From contig BBDW01000004.1 of assembly GCA_001312505.1 (NCBI GenBank), forward strand, positions 1 to 64,000: a stretch of DNA of 64,000 bases. The letters run 5' to 3'. The DNA is from Mediterraneibacter faecis JCM 15917 (lineage in GTDB: Bacteria; Bacillota; Clostridia; Lachnospirales; Lachnospiraceae). The notes under the pieces were generated by a model that saw only the letters and a list, made by a program, of their open reading frames with translations, was not told the origin of the DNA and ran no database searches. Positions 47,767 through 57,251 of the stretch are shown here, piece by piece. Each line of letters begins with the position of its first letter. Positions within the stretch are counted from its first letter, which is position 1. The position numbers were made by a program, and so were the translations under genes.

Positions 47767-48544
47767 ATGATAAGCTATTTCAGAGATGACAGACTTTGTG
47801 AAGCAGACTCTTTCTTATCGGTAGTAAAGCCTGACGATACAGAATGTCCGATGATAGCTGCTGTCGGTGCGGGAGGAAAGACCTCTACATTGAGAAGGCT
47901 TGCAGAAGAGTATGCGCTGATGGGGGAAAAAGGCAATTGTTCTTACAACAACTCATATGAGAGAAGAGACGACTCCATGGAGTTGTGTGGCTGAAGAGGA
48001 AGAGTGGATTTGTAAAGGGAACGAGCTGCTTGAACGAGTGAAGGAATGCCTTGAACAATATGGACAGGTCTGGATTGGGGGGGCAAGAGCGAAAAAAGGG
48101 AAAATGAGTTGCGTTCCGGAGTTGATTCTGGCAGAGATAGAAAGCTGGAATGTGCCATTACTTGTTGAAGCGGACGGAGCAAGGGTGCTGCCGTTAAAAG
48201 TACCGGGAGAACAAGAACCTGTGCTCCTGCCACAGACAACACATGTATTTTCTGTTTATGGAATGGACGCTTTGGATCAAAAGCTGGAAGAAATCTGCTT
48301 TCGAAGTGAAAAGGCGGCAGAGCTTCTTGGAAAACAGCCGGAAGATCAGGTGACAGAAGAGGACATAATAAAGATTGCCTGTCATGAACAGGGCGGTCGA
48401 AAAGGCTGTCCAAAGCAGGCAGAGTATATTGTTGTGTTGAATAAGGCAGATACAAAAGAACTGCAGGAAAGAGCATGTAAGATTGCAAAGTGTTTACATG
48501 AAAATGGAATTAAAAATATATTTGTGACATCTTATAAGCTGTAA
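47767..48544 (+). CDS. yqeC: YqeC-like selenium/Mo-hydroxylase accessory protein
   Basis: About 258 residues corrected. The P-loop-like AAVGAGGKTSTLRRLAEEYA near the N terminus, then IVLTTTHMR, LPLLVEADGARVLPLKVPGE-type sequence and VVLNKADTKELQERA, match YqeC of selenium-dependent molybdenum hydroxylase maturation. G4 is printed as G5 near 47922, which breaks the frame after ALMG. G7 near 48077 adds a Gly. With YqeB and MocA genes next, it would help build the labile-selenium Mo centre. Confidence 0.8.
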
Positions 48545-48648
48545 TAAATATTGTAGAAAAAGTGCAGAGATTATTCTTGAACGTAAATAAATTAGAAAAT
48601 AACGGAGAATCATAGAAGATTCTCAGGAAATAGATGGGAAGTATTGAG

Positions 48649-50022
48649 ATGAAGATATTGATTAAAGGTGCGGGAGATCTGGCAACAGGAATCGCATCCA
48701 GATTATATGGCGCAGGGCATCAGATTATGATGACAGATATTGCTGTGCCATTGACGGTCCGCAGACTGGTTGCATTTTCCAGAGCAGTTTATGAAGGCGA
48801 GGCAGTTGTAGAAGATATGACAGCACGCCTGGCAAAGAATCAGGAAGAAGCAGAGAAGATCATGGAACAGGGAGATATCCCTGTGATCGTTGATCCAAAG
48901 GCAGAATGCATACAGTGGTTTCAGCCGGATGTAATCGTGGATGCCATCCTTGCAAAGAGAAATCTCGGAACAAAGATCACAGATGCACCATTTGTGGTCG
49001 GAGTCGGACCTGGATTTACTGCCGGAGAAGACTGCAACTGCGTTGTAGAGACAAAGAGAGGACATACACTGGGCAATGTGATCTGGGATGGAAGTGCAAT
49101 CCCGAATACCGGAGTTCCGGGAAATGTCGGAGGATATTCCATTGAGCGTCTGATTAAAGCATCCGCAGATGGAGTGATCGAACCGAAGGCTGTGATCGGC
49201 GATCTGGTACGAAAAGGACAGATTGTTGCAATTACAGGCGGAGAGCCGGTTTATGCGTTGATGGACGGTATCGTTCGCGGAATGCTTCAGCCAGGTGTTC
49301 AGGTGACGAAGGGACTGAAGATTGGAGATATTGATGCTCGTGCAAAGCAGGAGCATTGCCGGACAATCTCAGACAAAGCAAGGGCGATCGGCGGAGGTGT
49401 GCTCGATGCAGTCTGCAGTTATGAAAAGAGCAGAGGAAAATACGCATTGATCTTGCTGGCGGCAGGTCAGAGTGTTCGGTTCGGTTCAGATAAACTCAAA
49501 GCTGTTGTAGAAGGTGAAGCAATGTATGAAAGTGCGATCAGCCGGTTTGAAGCATTTCAGGGATTCAAGTCTTATGTAGTGACAGGAAAAGAAGAGATTA
49601 CACTTTCAGCAGAGTCAGCAGGCTGCACGGTGGTATGCAACAAAGAACCGGAGAAGGGAATCTCTCTTTCTGTAAAGCTCGGTCTGACAAAGGCAATCGA
49701 GGATGCGGAAGAAAATGGAACACCGCTTCGAGGAGTCCTGTTCAGTGTCTGCGATCAGCCAAGATTAAAAAAATCCACGATTCAGAGAATCATAAATACA
49801 GCATTTCATAATCCGGGAAAGATCGTTTGTGCAGGAGAAGGAACAAGAAATGGCAATCCGGTCTTGTGGGATAAGAGATTCTTTGATAAACTTTTGGAGT
49901 TAGATGGAGATATCGGTGGAAAGAAGATATTGAAAGAAAACTTAGATTCGCTGAAAATTGTGCCGGTACAGGCAGGAGAACTTCAGGATATTGATCGCAA
50001 AGAAGATCTCGGAACGGCATAA
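48649..50022 (+). CDS. YqeB-MocA fusion, Mo cofactor maturation
   Basis: 457 residues, two domains in one frame. The N-terminal ~260 residues are YqeB (EF2563 family): LIKGAGDLATGIASRLYGAG, VGVGPGFTAGEDCNCVVETK, then a C-terminal barrel-like segment (ALMDGIVRGMLQPG). From about residue 262 a MobA/MocA nucleotidyltransferase begins, LLAAGQSVRFGSDKL, with KGISLSVKLGLTKA and CDQPRL. MocA puts CMP on molybdopterin for hydroxylases. In most genomes the two are separate genes. The start at 48649 is chosen by family; an ATG 15 nt earlier is also possible. Confidence 0.87.
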   Translation: MKILIKGAGDLATGIASRLYGAGHQIMMTDIAVPLTVRRLVAFSRAVYEGEAVVEDMTARLAKNQEEAEKIMEQGDIPVIVDPKAECIQWFQPDVIVDAILAKRNLGTKITDAPFVVGVGPGFTAGEDCNCVVETKRGHTLGNVIWDGSAIPNTGVPGNVGGYSIERLIKASADGVIEPKAVIGDLVRKGQIVAITGGEPVYALMDGIVRGMLQPGVQVTKGLKIGDIDARAKQEHCRTISDKARAIGGGVLDAVCSYEKSRGKYALILLAAGQSVRFGSDKLKAVVEGEAMYESAISRFEAFQGFKSYVVTGKEEITLSAESAGCTVVCNKEPEKGISLSVKLGLTKAIEDAEENGTPLRGVLFSVCDQPRLKKSTIQRIINTAFHNPGKIVCAGEGTRNGNPVLWDKRFFDKLLELDGDIGGKKILKENLDSLKIVPVQAGELQDIDRKEDLGTA

Positions 50023-50030
50023 TGATAGAA

Positions 50031-50060
50031 TTGCTGGTTGCATATAGTGTGAACAGTAAT
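50031..50060. repeat. Partial copy of the 142-bp element
   Basis: About 26 of 30 bases match the right end of the element at 52119-52260, including TGTGAACAGTAA. The rest of the element is missing, so this is an old remnant between two Mo genes. Confidence 0.6.
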
Positions 50061-50094
50061 AAAAATAGCAGCGTGAGCTGAAAGGAGAATGCAA

Positions 50095-51036
50095 ATGCGG
50101 GTAGGAGCAGTGATTGCGGCAGCAGGAAAATCTGGTGGATATAAGAGTTATGATAAGATGAAGTCGGTGGATGGAATCCAGGTTCTGCGTCAGATGATTT
50201 TAAATTTCAAGAGAGCAGACGTGGATGAGATCGTGCTGATCACAGGATACCAGGCGGAGCAGGTGGAGAAGAAACTGGCGAAGCTTGGTGCAGTATTCCT
50301 TCGCAGTGAAGATTATGAGAAGGAAGAGATGATCACGTCAGCAGTTCGAGGGATGAACTACCTGAAACCGCGCTGTGAGAAATTCTTCTTCTGTCCGGCA
50401 GGAGTTTCTCTTTTCACAGAAGATACCGTACGTGTGTTGATGCAAAAAGCGAAAGAAAATGAAAACGATCATGAGAAAGTCTATGTACCTGTCTGGGAAG
50501 AACGAAAAGGACATCCGATCCTGATGGATCGCAGTATGATCGATCAGTTTGCTTCTTATGAAGGTGAAGGTGGACTTAAAGGCGCTATGGATGTGCTGAA
50601 TGTAGAACGCATTTTCGTTCCGGTGGAAGACAACGGTGTAGCGATTTACTCCGGACAGGGAGAACCTTTCCGTGAGATTTTCAAAGAGAAGGAAAAGGAG
50701 AGAAGAATCCGTCCGAGAGTGAAGCTTCAGTTGGAGAAGAATGAGAACTTCTTCGGTCCGGGAATTGTATTCCTTCTGCGTCAGATTGATACACTTGGTT
50801 CGGTAAGAGACGCCTGTGCAAAGACAGGAATGTCTTACAGCAAGGGCTGGAGCCTGATCAGAAGTGCAGAGAAAGAACTCGGATATACCGTCGTAGAGCG
50901 AAGTCCGGGAGGCAAGCATGGCGGTGTAGCCAGTGTAAGCGAAGCAGGGAAAGACATACTCAGAAAATATGAACTGCTGGAAAAAGATGTGGTGAAATAT
51001 GCAGAGAAGAGATATAAGGATATCTTTGAATCATAA
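50095..51036 (+). CDS. Nucleotidyltransferase-ModE fusion regulator
   Basis: 313 residues. The N-terminal ~190 are a MobA/MocA-like nucleotidyltransferase (VGAVIAAAGKSGGYKSYDKM; the usual GxSxRxG loop is altered to GKSGGYKS, so catalysis is doubtful), with FLRSEDYEKEEMITSAVRG. From about residue 205 a ModE winged-helix domain follows: FLLRQIDTLGSVRDACAKTG, MSYSKGWSLIRSAEKELGYT, VERSPGGKHGG. It lacks ModE's C-terminal molbindin, so the transferase half may sense cofactor or molybdate instead. It precedes modABC, its likely target. The start at 50095 has GGAG 7 nt upstream. Confidence 0.85.
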   Translation: MRVGAVIAAAGKSGGYKSYDKMKSVDGIQVLRQMILNFKRADVDEIVLITGYQAEQVEKKLAKLGAVFLRSEDYEKEEMITSAVRGMNYLKPRCEKFFFCPAGVSLFTEDTVRVLMQKAKENENDHEKVYVPVWEERKGHPILMDRSMIDQFASYEGEGGLKGAMDVLNVERIFVPVEDNGVAIYSGQGEPFREIFKEKEKERRIRPRVKLQLEKNENFFGPGIVFLLRQIDTLGSVRDACAKTGMSYSKGWSLIRSAEKELGYTVVERSPGGKHGGVASVSEAGKDILRKYELLEKDVVKYAEKRYKDIFES

Positions 51037-51047
51037 TTCAGTCAATG

Positions 51048-51076
51048 AAAAAAGTTGTGTAAATCACAACTTTTTT
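51048..51076 (+). terminator. Terminator before modABC
   Basis: AAAAAGTTGTG pairs with CACAACTTTTTT across a 5-nt loop. It isolates modABC from the fusion regulator. Confidence 0.8.
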
Positions 51077-51083
51077 AGAAAAG

Positions 51084-51115
51084 CGATTGTTGAAATAAAA
51101 CAAATCGGTTATAAT
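51084..51115 (+). promoter_or_regulatory. modA promoter with near-palindrome
   Basis: TTGTTG (51087-51092) and TATAAT (51110-51115), 17-bp spacer. CGATTGTT-GAAATAA-AACAAATCG overlaps the -35 and spacer, a near-perfect inverted repeat (one extra A). The upstream protein carries a ModE-type HTH, so this is its likely operator. Confidence 0.5.
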
Positions 51116-51184
51116 TAGAACATCATTTAGAAAGAAAAGACAGGAACAATCTTATGAACAAGGCGCCTGTCAGGAGGAGGTAGG

Positions 51185-52075
51185 ATGAAAAAGAGAATTT
51201 TAGCAGTAGTGATGGCAGCCGTAATGGTGTTTTCTATGGCTGGATGTGGATCCAAAGCCGACGAAAAGACAGACGACACAGCAAAAACAGAAGCAACTGA
51301 CAACAAAGTCAGTGATGAAGAAGAAACAGAGATCCAGGTATTTATTGCAGCCAGCTTAAAGAATGTAATGGATGAGCTCGTAACACAGTATAACGAAGAG
51401 CATCCGAACGTAAAGATCACATACAATGCAGACAGTTCAGGTACACTTCTGACACAGATTGAAGAAGGATATGAGTGTGATATCTTCTTCTCAGCAGCAC
51501 AGAAGCAGATGGACCAGCTTGAGTCCGACGGTCTTGTAGTAGACGGAACAAGAGCGAATGTTGTAAATAACCAGGTAGTAGTTGTGACAAGAAAAGACAG
51601 CGGAACAAAGGTAACAGGACTTGATAACTTAAGCGAAGCAGAAAGCTTTGCACTTGCCGGTGGAAGCGTACCGGTAGGTAAGTATACAAGAACCGCACTT
51701 ATGAATATGGGTGTTCTTCCGAAGGTGGATGATCCTTCAGCAATCACAACAGAAGAAGTATCAGAAGCACTTGGCGGACTTGAGATCAGCGAGCAGGACA
51801 ACGTAAGCAAGGTTCTTTCCGCAGTAGTGGAAGGATCTTGTGAAGTTGGAACAACTTACTACTCTGATACATATGGATTCGAGGACGAACTCGATATTCT
51901 TCAGACAGTAGGGTATGATCTGACAGGAAATGTAATCTATCCGATCGCACGTGTAGTAAATGATGAGGCTGATGATGCACAGAACGCAGCAGCAGATGAT
52001 TTCATCAAGTTTGTTCTGTCAGACAATGCAAAGAAAGTATTTGAGTCTTATTACTTCGATACAAATGTAGAATAA
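51185..52075 (+). CDS. modA: Molybdate-binding lipoprotein ModA
   Basis: 296 residues; lipobox MVFSMAGCGSKAD, then an acidic linker and IQVFIAASLKNVMDELVTQY, YNADSSGTLLTQIEEGYECD, the family signature, and LAGGSVPVGKYTR. It binds molybdate outside the membrane for ModBC, to supply the hydroxylase cofactor. Unbroken, preceded by GGAGGAGG. Molybdate versus tungstate cannot be told from sequence. Confidence 0.92.
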   Translation: MKKRILAVVMAAVMVFSMAGCGSKADEKTDDTAKTEATDNKVSDEEETEIQVFIAASLKNVMDELVTQYNEEHPNVKITYNADSSGTLLTQIEEGYECDIFFSAAQKQMDQLESDGLVVDGTRANVVNNQVVVVTRKDSGTKVTGLDNLSEAESFALAGGSVPVGKYTRTALMNMGVLPKVDDPSAITTEEVSEALGGLEISEQDNVSKVLSAVVEGSCEVGTTYYSDTYGFEDELDILQTVGYDLTGNVIYPIARVVNDEADDAQNAAADDFIKFVLSDNAKKVFESYYFDTNVE

Positions 52076-52118
52076 AGATAGTGTGATAGTAACGGATGTG
52101 TTACTATAGAAGCAGAGG

Positions 52119-52260
52119 GTTACTGTTCACTCCCTGTCAATCACTTTGCTGATTGACACGGAGGATGCGTGTTTTGACTTGAATGCATCTCGCCCCCATC
52201 GCCAAAGGCGATTTAAAATGGCGAGATGCGTTGCTGGTCGCACATCGTGTGAACAGTAAC
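52119..52260. mobile_element. 142-bp MITE-like inverted-repeat element, copy 2
   Basis: The inverse-orientation copy of the element at 16784-16925, same length, ends GTTACTGTTCAC/GTGAACAGTAAC. It is flanked by AGCAGAGG (52111-52118) and AGTAGAGG (52261-52268), an imperfect duplication. It lies between modA and modB, so it was inserted into the operon and may affect expression of modBC. Differences from copy 1 are few: TCAGCAAAGTGA for TCAGCGGAGTGA, and a C5 where copy 1 has G4. Confidence 0.7.
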
Positions 52261-52333
52261 AGTAGAGGCTGCCAGAAATGAAAAGTTTCGGACAGCCCTT
52301 TTCTTATAGTTGTAAAGGAGAGTGAATGATAGA

Positions 52334-53041
52334 ATGGATGAAATGATGGAAATCCTGAAGAATCTGGATTGGAGCCCATTATTTATTTCAATAAAAACAG
52401 GAATCGTAGCTACGATATTTTCCTTTTTTCTGGGAATCTATGCGGCACGTAAGGTTGTGAAGACAACTCCGGGGGGGAAAAAGGCTATTATAGATGGAAT
52501 ACTGACCTTGCCAATGGTACTTCCGCCGACAGTGGCCGGCTTCTTTCTGTTACTGATCTTCAGCAGGAGAAGACCGTTTGGAATCTTTTTATTTGAAAAT
52601 TTTGGAATCAAAGTAGTACAGACATGGCTTGGATGTATCATTGCTGCCACAGTAATTTCATTTCCACTGATGTACAGAAATGCCCGTGCAGCGATGGAAC
52701 AGATCGATGTGAATCTGATCTATGCAGGAAGGACACTCGGCATGTCAGATACAGAAATCTTCTGGAAAGTAGTGATCCCGACCGCAGGACCTGGAATCGC
52801 ATCCGGAACGATTCTTACATTTGCCAGAGCACTCGGAGAATATGGAGCGACATCTATGCTTGCCGGAAATATTCCGGGAAAGACAGGAACAATCTCGCAG
52901 AAGATTGCAATGGTCATTCAGGACGGAGACTATATGACAGCGGGCGTGTGGGTTGCGATTGTCATGGTGATTGCATTCCTGGTGATCTTCCTGATGAATC
53001 TGATCTCGGGCAAGAAAATGAAGAATGTCAAGAGGTGGTAA
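52334..53041 (+). CDS. modB: Molybdate ABC permease ModB
   Basis: About 235 residues, five or six helices with the BPD_transp_1 EAA loop YAGRTLGMSDTEIFWKVVIP and LPMVLPPTVAGFFLLLIFSR. It starts at ATG 52334; a GTG 12 nt earlier is also in frame. It forms the channel with ModC and takes molybdate from ModA. G7 near 52491 prints PGGKKA for PGKKA. It is separated from modA by the repeat element. Confidence 0.9.
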   Translation: MDEMMEILKNLDWSPLFISIKTGIVATIFSFFLGIYAARKVVKTTPGGKKAIIDGILTLPMVLPPTVAGFFLLLIFSRRRPFGIFLFENFGIKVVQTWLGCIIAATVISFPLMYRNARAAMEQIDVNLIYAGRTLGMSDTEIFWKVVIPTAGPGIASGTILTFARALGEYGATSMLAGNIPGKTGTISQKIAMVIQDGDYMTAGVWVAIVMVIAFLVIFLMNLISGKKMKNVKRW

Positions 53042-53044
53042 GAG

Positions 53045-54108
53045 ATGGCGATAGAAGTAAAGATTCAGAGAAAACTGAATACATTTGAGCTGAACATAGA
53101 TTTTAAAAGTGATTCTAAACGAATCGGAATCCTCGGCGCATCCGGATGTGGAAAGAGCATGACACTAAAGAGTATTGCAGGAATCGAGCCGCCGGAGAGC
53201 GGATTGATCAAAATTGAAGGAAAGACAGTTTACGACAGCGAAAATAAAGTGAATTTAAAACCGCAGAAGCGTAACATTGGCTATCTGTTTCAGAATTATG
53301 CACTTTTCCCTACAATGACGGTGGAAAAGAATATCGCCGCCGGATTAAAAGGGAAAAAGCAGGAGAATGCAAAGCGTGTGCGTGAGATGATTGAGAAATT
53401 TCAGCTAACAGGACTGGAAAAACGATTCCCGGCAGAGCTTTCCGGAGGTCAGCAGCAGAGGGTAGCCCTTGCGAGAATCATGCTTATAAACCAGATGTGA
53501 TTCTCTTAGATGAACCATTTTCAGCACTTGATATGTATCTGAAGGACCGTCTGCAGCAGGAATTACAGGAACTTCTCGAAGATTATGAGGGTACTGTGAT
53601 CATGGTGTCTCACAGCAGAGATGAAGTGTACCGGTTCAGTGAAGAACTGCTGATCATCGACCAGGGGGGGCAGATTGTGGCAGCAGGGAAGACGAAAGAA
53701 TTGTTCCAGAATCCGCAGAGAAAAGAAGCGGCACGGCTGACTGGATGCAAGAATTTCACAAGAGCAGTTTATGTGGATGAGCATACCGCAGAACTGACAG
53801 ACTGGGGGGGGATTACGTTGTGTACAGAGCAAAGAAATATCCCAGAAAATATCAACTATATCGGTTATCGTGCGCATGATTTTGTCCCGATCTGGGGAGA
53901 AGGTGGAAAGAATCAAATTCCATTTAGATTGGAGAGTAAAGCAGTGCTTCCGTTCGAAGATAACTATTATCTGAAGCCTGCAAATGAAGAGGCAGATCCG
54001 CCTGTGATCTCCTGGTTTGTGCAGAGAGAGAATCAGGAGAAAATCCGGGAAAAAGGAATGCCGGATGCGCTGGAGCTGGTGGAAGAAGATGTGTTGTTCC
54101 TGGAATAG
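53045..54108 (+). CDS. modC: Molybdate ABC ATPase ModC
   Basis: Corrected length about 354 residues: Walker A GILGASGCGKSMTLKSIAGI, Q-loop GYLFQNYALFPTMTV, signature LSGGQQQRVALARIM, Walker B VILLDEPFSALD, His switch MVSHSRDEVYRF, then a TOBE-type C-terminal domain. The frame breaks after ARIM, where a G is missing (ATCATGGC as ATCATGC near 53491). G7 near 53666 and G8 near 53805 add glycines. The ATG is 3 nt after the modB stop. Confidence 0.9.
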
Positions 54109-54241
54109 CATCTTCCCATATAGACGATTTTTGAGTGAACCGTTACGTTTTGAAAGAAATGTAAAAACTCCTTTTCAGGATATTTACATCAGGGAAAAAC
54201 TAGTATATAATAAGCACGTTTTTCGAAAAAAGGAGGACATC

Positions 54242-55616
54242 ATGAAATCAGTACAGAATGATATGACTGTTGGAAGCCCAATGAAGATGATCTTAAGTTT
54301 TACATTTCCAATCTTTCTGGGAAATGTTTTCCAGCAGTTTTATAATATGGCGGATGCTGTGATCGTAGGTAAGTTCGTTGGAACGAAAGCGCTTGCAGCA
54401 GTTGGAAGCACAGGAACAATCATGTTTCTGATCTATGGATTTGTAGTTGGAATGACAGCCGGATTTACTGTTCTCACAGCGCAGAAGTTTGGCGCAGGAG
54501 ACATGCAGGGGGGGATGCGGCGCACCGTTGCGGGGGGGGCAGGAATCCTCTCATTCTTGATCGGACTGTTTCTTACGGTTACCTTTATGTTATTTATGAA
54601 ACCGCTGTTACATCTGATGCATACGCCGTCTGATATCTTTGCAGATGCATATAAGTATATTATGATCGTCAGCGGAGGAATCCTGGCGCAGATGCTTTAT
54701 AACTTGTTATCCAGTATTTTAAGAGCACTGGGAAACAGTAAGATTCCATTGTACTTTCTGATTATCAGTGCGTTGCTGAATATCGTGTTGGATCTGTTTT
54801 TAATCATTGTGTTTCAGATGGGCGCACCGGGTGCGGCAATCGCGACGGTAGTAGCACAGGGCATATCAGGTGTACTCTGTCTTATTTATATTATGTGGAA
54901 GATTCCGATTCTTCATCTGAAAAAGGAAGACTGGCATGTTGGCGGACAGATTTATGCGATCCAGTTAAAGATCGGACTTCCGATGGCATTGCAATATTCT
55001 ATCACGGCAATTGGAACTATGATGGTTCAGTCTGCCTGAATATTTTGGGATCTAGCTTGTGGCGGCATTTACTGCGGCAAGTAAGATTGAGCAGGTTGTG
55101 ACACAGGCATATGTAGCGATGGGAACAACAATGGCAACTTACGGAGCCCAGAATATCGGAGCCGGAAATGTACCGAGAATCCGTCAAGGTTTCAAGGCGT
55201 GTACAATTCTTGGTATCGGTTACTCTCTTGTAGCAGCAACATTTATCATGACAGTAGGAAAATACATGACCTATCTGTTTGTCTCAGAGGATGTGGATAT
55301 TATCATGAGTTCTGTGGATATCTATCTGAAATGTATCGGACTTTTCTTTATTCCGCTTGCAATTGTGAATATCTACAGAAATGGAATTCAGGGACTCGGT
55401 TACGGCCTGCTGCCGATGATGGCCGGTGTTGCTGAACTGATCGGAAGAGGTGTGGTAGCATTGATCGCAGCGAAGGAAAGAAGTTACCTTGGAGTATGTC
55501 TGGCAAGCCCGGCAGCATGGGTGCTGGCAGGAGGCCTCCTGATCGCGATGTATTATTATATTATGAATGTTCATATGAAGAAGATATTTGGGGGGGATTA
55601 TAATCAGAAGGTCTGA
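54242..55616 (+). CDS. MATE-family efflux pump
   Basis: About 458 residues corrected, twelve helices in two repeats. GSPMKMILSFTFPIFLGNVF opens the first half, with QQFYNMADAVIVGKFVG; SALNILGSSLVAAFTAASKI (restored) and GMGTTMATYGAQNIGAGNVP-like sequence lie in the second. It is a drug/Na+ or H+ antiporter of unknown substrate. Two losses break it near 55036 (GCCCTG as GCCTG) and 55057 (TTGGTGG as TTGTGG). The start ATG at 54242 follows AAAGGAGGACAT; the longer frame is spurious. G7 runs near 54508 and 54535 add glycines. Confidence 0.87.
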
Positions 55617-55918
55617 TTATTTACAATGTGCATTGCATCGCGGCTCGCATTCAACCATTTGGATTTCTCAGTTTCAAAGCGTTCGAAAAGCCAGGCAATG
55701 GCTTCATCCATTCCTTCATCGGAGAGCGGAAATGTCTTCTGTTCTTTCTTTTCTTCCGGTGTATCTTCAAAGCACCACGGTTCTGGATAAATGAATACGG
55801 TGAAGGTTGTGCTGCTTTTTCCGTCATCTCCGCGAAAGAAATAGCGCATTCCATGATGTGTACCTGAAAATGGTTCTTTCTTAAGTCCTCCGTAAGGAAT
55901 CAGTTTTTTATCAATCAT
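55604..55918 (-). CDS. Hypothetical protein
   Basis: 104 residues, soluble, with GLKKEPFSGTHHGMRYFFRG and FTVFIYPEPWCFEDTPEEKK, an amphipathic C-terminal helix (SDEGMDEAIAWLFERFETEK). AAAGGACAT precedes the start. It overlaps the MATE gene tail to tail by 13 bp. I do not recognise a family; the pattern is common among small conserved Lachnospiraceae proteins. Confidence 0.6.
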   Translation of the reverse strand: MIDKKLIPYGGLKKEPFSGTHHGMRYFFRGDDGKSSTTFTVFIYPEPWCFEDTPEEKKEQKTFPLSDEGMDEAIAWLFERFETEKSKWLNASRDAMHIVNNQTF

Positions 55919-55971
55919 AGTAATACAATGTCCTTTCGAAAAAAGTAATTTGTTTTGTTATTGCGTTTTTG

Positions 55972-56005
55972 AAAAAAGGAAGCCAGAAGTCTGGCTTCCT
56001 TTTTA
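55972..56005. terminator. Terminator of the binding-protein gene
   Basis: AAAAAAGGAAGCCAGA and TCTGGCTTCCTTTTT form a perfect stem with A and T tails, 37 nt past the minus-strand solute-binding gene. Confidence 0.85.
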
Positions 56006-56041
56006 TTATAGTGGAATGCGTTTTCTTCTGCAAGAAATGAT

Positions 56042-57114
56042 TTATTCCATCGCTTTTTTGGCAAATTCAGTTGTAACAAGTTTTTCATAAGGAGCGCGTG
56101 AATCCAGTTCTCCGGCACTTTCCAGAATATCCTGAAGCAGCTCGAAACTCTCTTTTTCAAATATAAGATCTGCTTTCCAGGTATCCTGTGTATAATAACG
56201 GTTTACAATCGCTGTGATGGTTTTAAGATCTGTTTCAGGAAATTGAGGGGCAATCACGGAAGCAATCTCCTCTGGCGTGTGAATCTGAACAAAATCCATA
56301 CCTTTTTGAAGCGCATTTGTAAAGGATTGGATAATCTCAGGATGTTTGTCAAGATAGCTCTTCTTTGCGCTGTAGGCAGTGTAAGGAACATAGCCGCTGT
56401 CAGTACCAAGTGAGGCTACAACATATCCTTTTCCTTCCATTTCCAAAGCGGTTGCACTTGGCTCGAATTCAACAGTAAAGTCTCCACTTCCCTCTGAAAA
56501 GGCGGCAGCAGTGGAACCAAAATCAATTCCCTGGTTGATGTTGAGGTCTGTTTGTGGATCAATTCCATTTTTCTTTAAAATATATTCAAATACCATTTCC
56601 GGCATACCACCTTTTCTACCACCAAGAACATCTTTCCCCTTTAAATCAGTCCACTTAAAATCTTTCATCTCTTCTCTGGCAACAAGAAAATTACCGGCGC
56701 GCTGAGTCAGTTGGGCAAAGTTGACGACAGAATCGTTAGCACCTTCGTTATATGTGTAGATGGATGCTTCTGATCCCATGAATCCAATATCAGCTTCACC
56801 GGAGATGACAGCAGTCATTGTCTTGTCGGCTCCAAAACCAGTTACGAGAGTAAGTTCAATTCCCTCATCTTCAAAATATCCATTTTCAATGGCAACATAC
56901 ATAGGGGGGCATAGAAGATAGAATGGGCTACCTCGTTCAATGTCACAGAGACAGGAGCAGAACTGATATCTGATTTGGTTGTGTTGGATCCGGTTTCTGT
57001 TGTGTCGATTTTGGAATTTGCATCATTATCTTTGGAAGAATCAGAACCGCAGGCTGATAACAGTCCAACAGTCAGAGCAGAAGCGAGTATTACGGAAATC
57101 AATTTCTTTTTCAT
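56042..57114 (-). CDS. Orphan SsuA/NMT1-type solute-binding lipoprotein
   Basis: Corrected to about 356 residues. Lipobox TVGLLSACGSDSSKD, then VTLNEVAHSIFYAPMYVAIE, GYFEDEGIELTLVTGFGADK, VISGEADIGFMGSEA, the NMT1/ThiY-SsuA fold that binds sulfonates, taurine, pyrimidines or nitrate-like ligands. C4 printed as C6 near 56904 divides the gene at YAP/MYV. No permease or ATPase gene adjoins, so it must use a transporter elsewhere. Ligand unknown. Confidence 0.82.
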
Positions 57115-57251
57115 AAATCCTCCAGAGTGATATAAGATTCTCGTTTAAAATATGCAAGAAAAGAGAAGATGTGTCAAATTCTACTCCAAAGGGGTGTTCA
57201 TTTTGGAAAATATCCTTTATGCTTAGTGTAAACAGAAAGTAGGTGAAATGT

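Noticed and set aside
54017-54241. Extended N terminus of the MATE pump
   Set aside because: This part lies inside modC in another frame; AAAGGAGG precedes ATG 54242.
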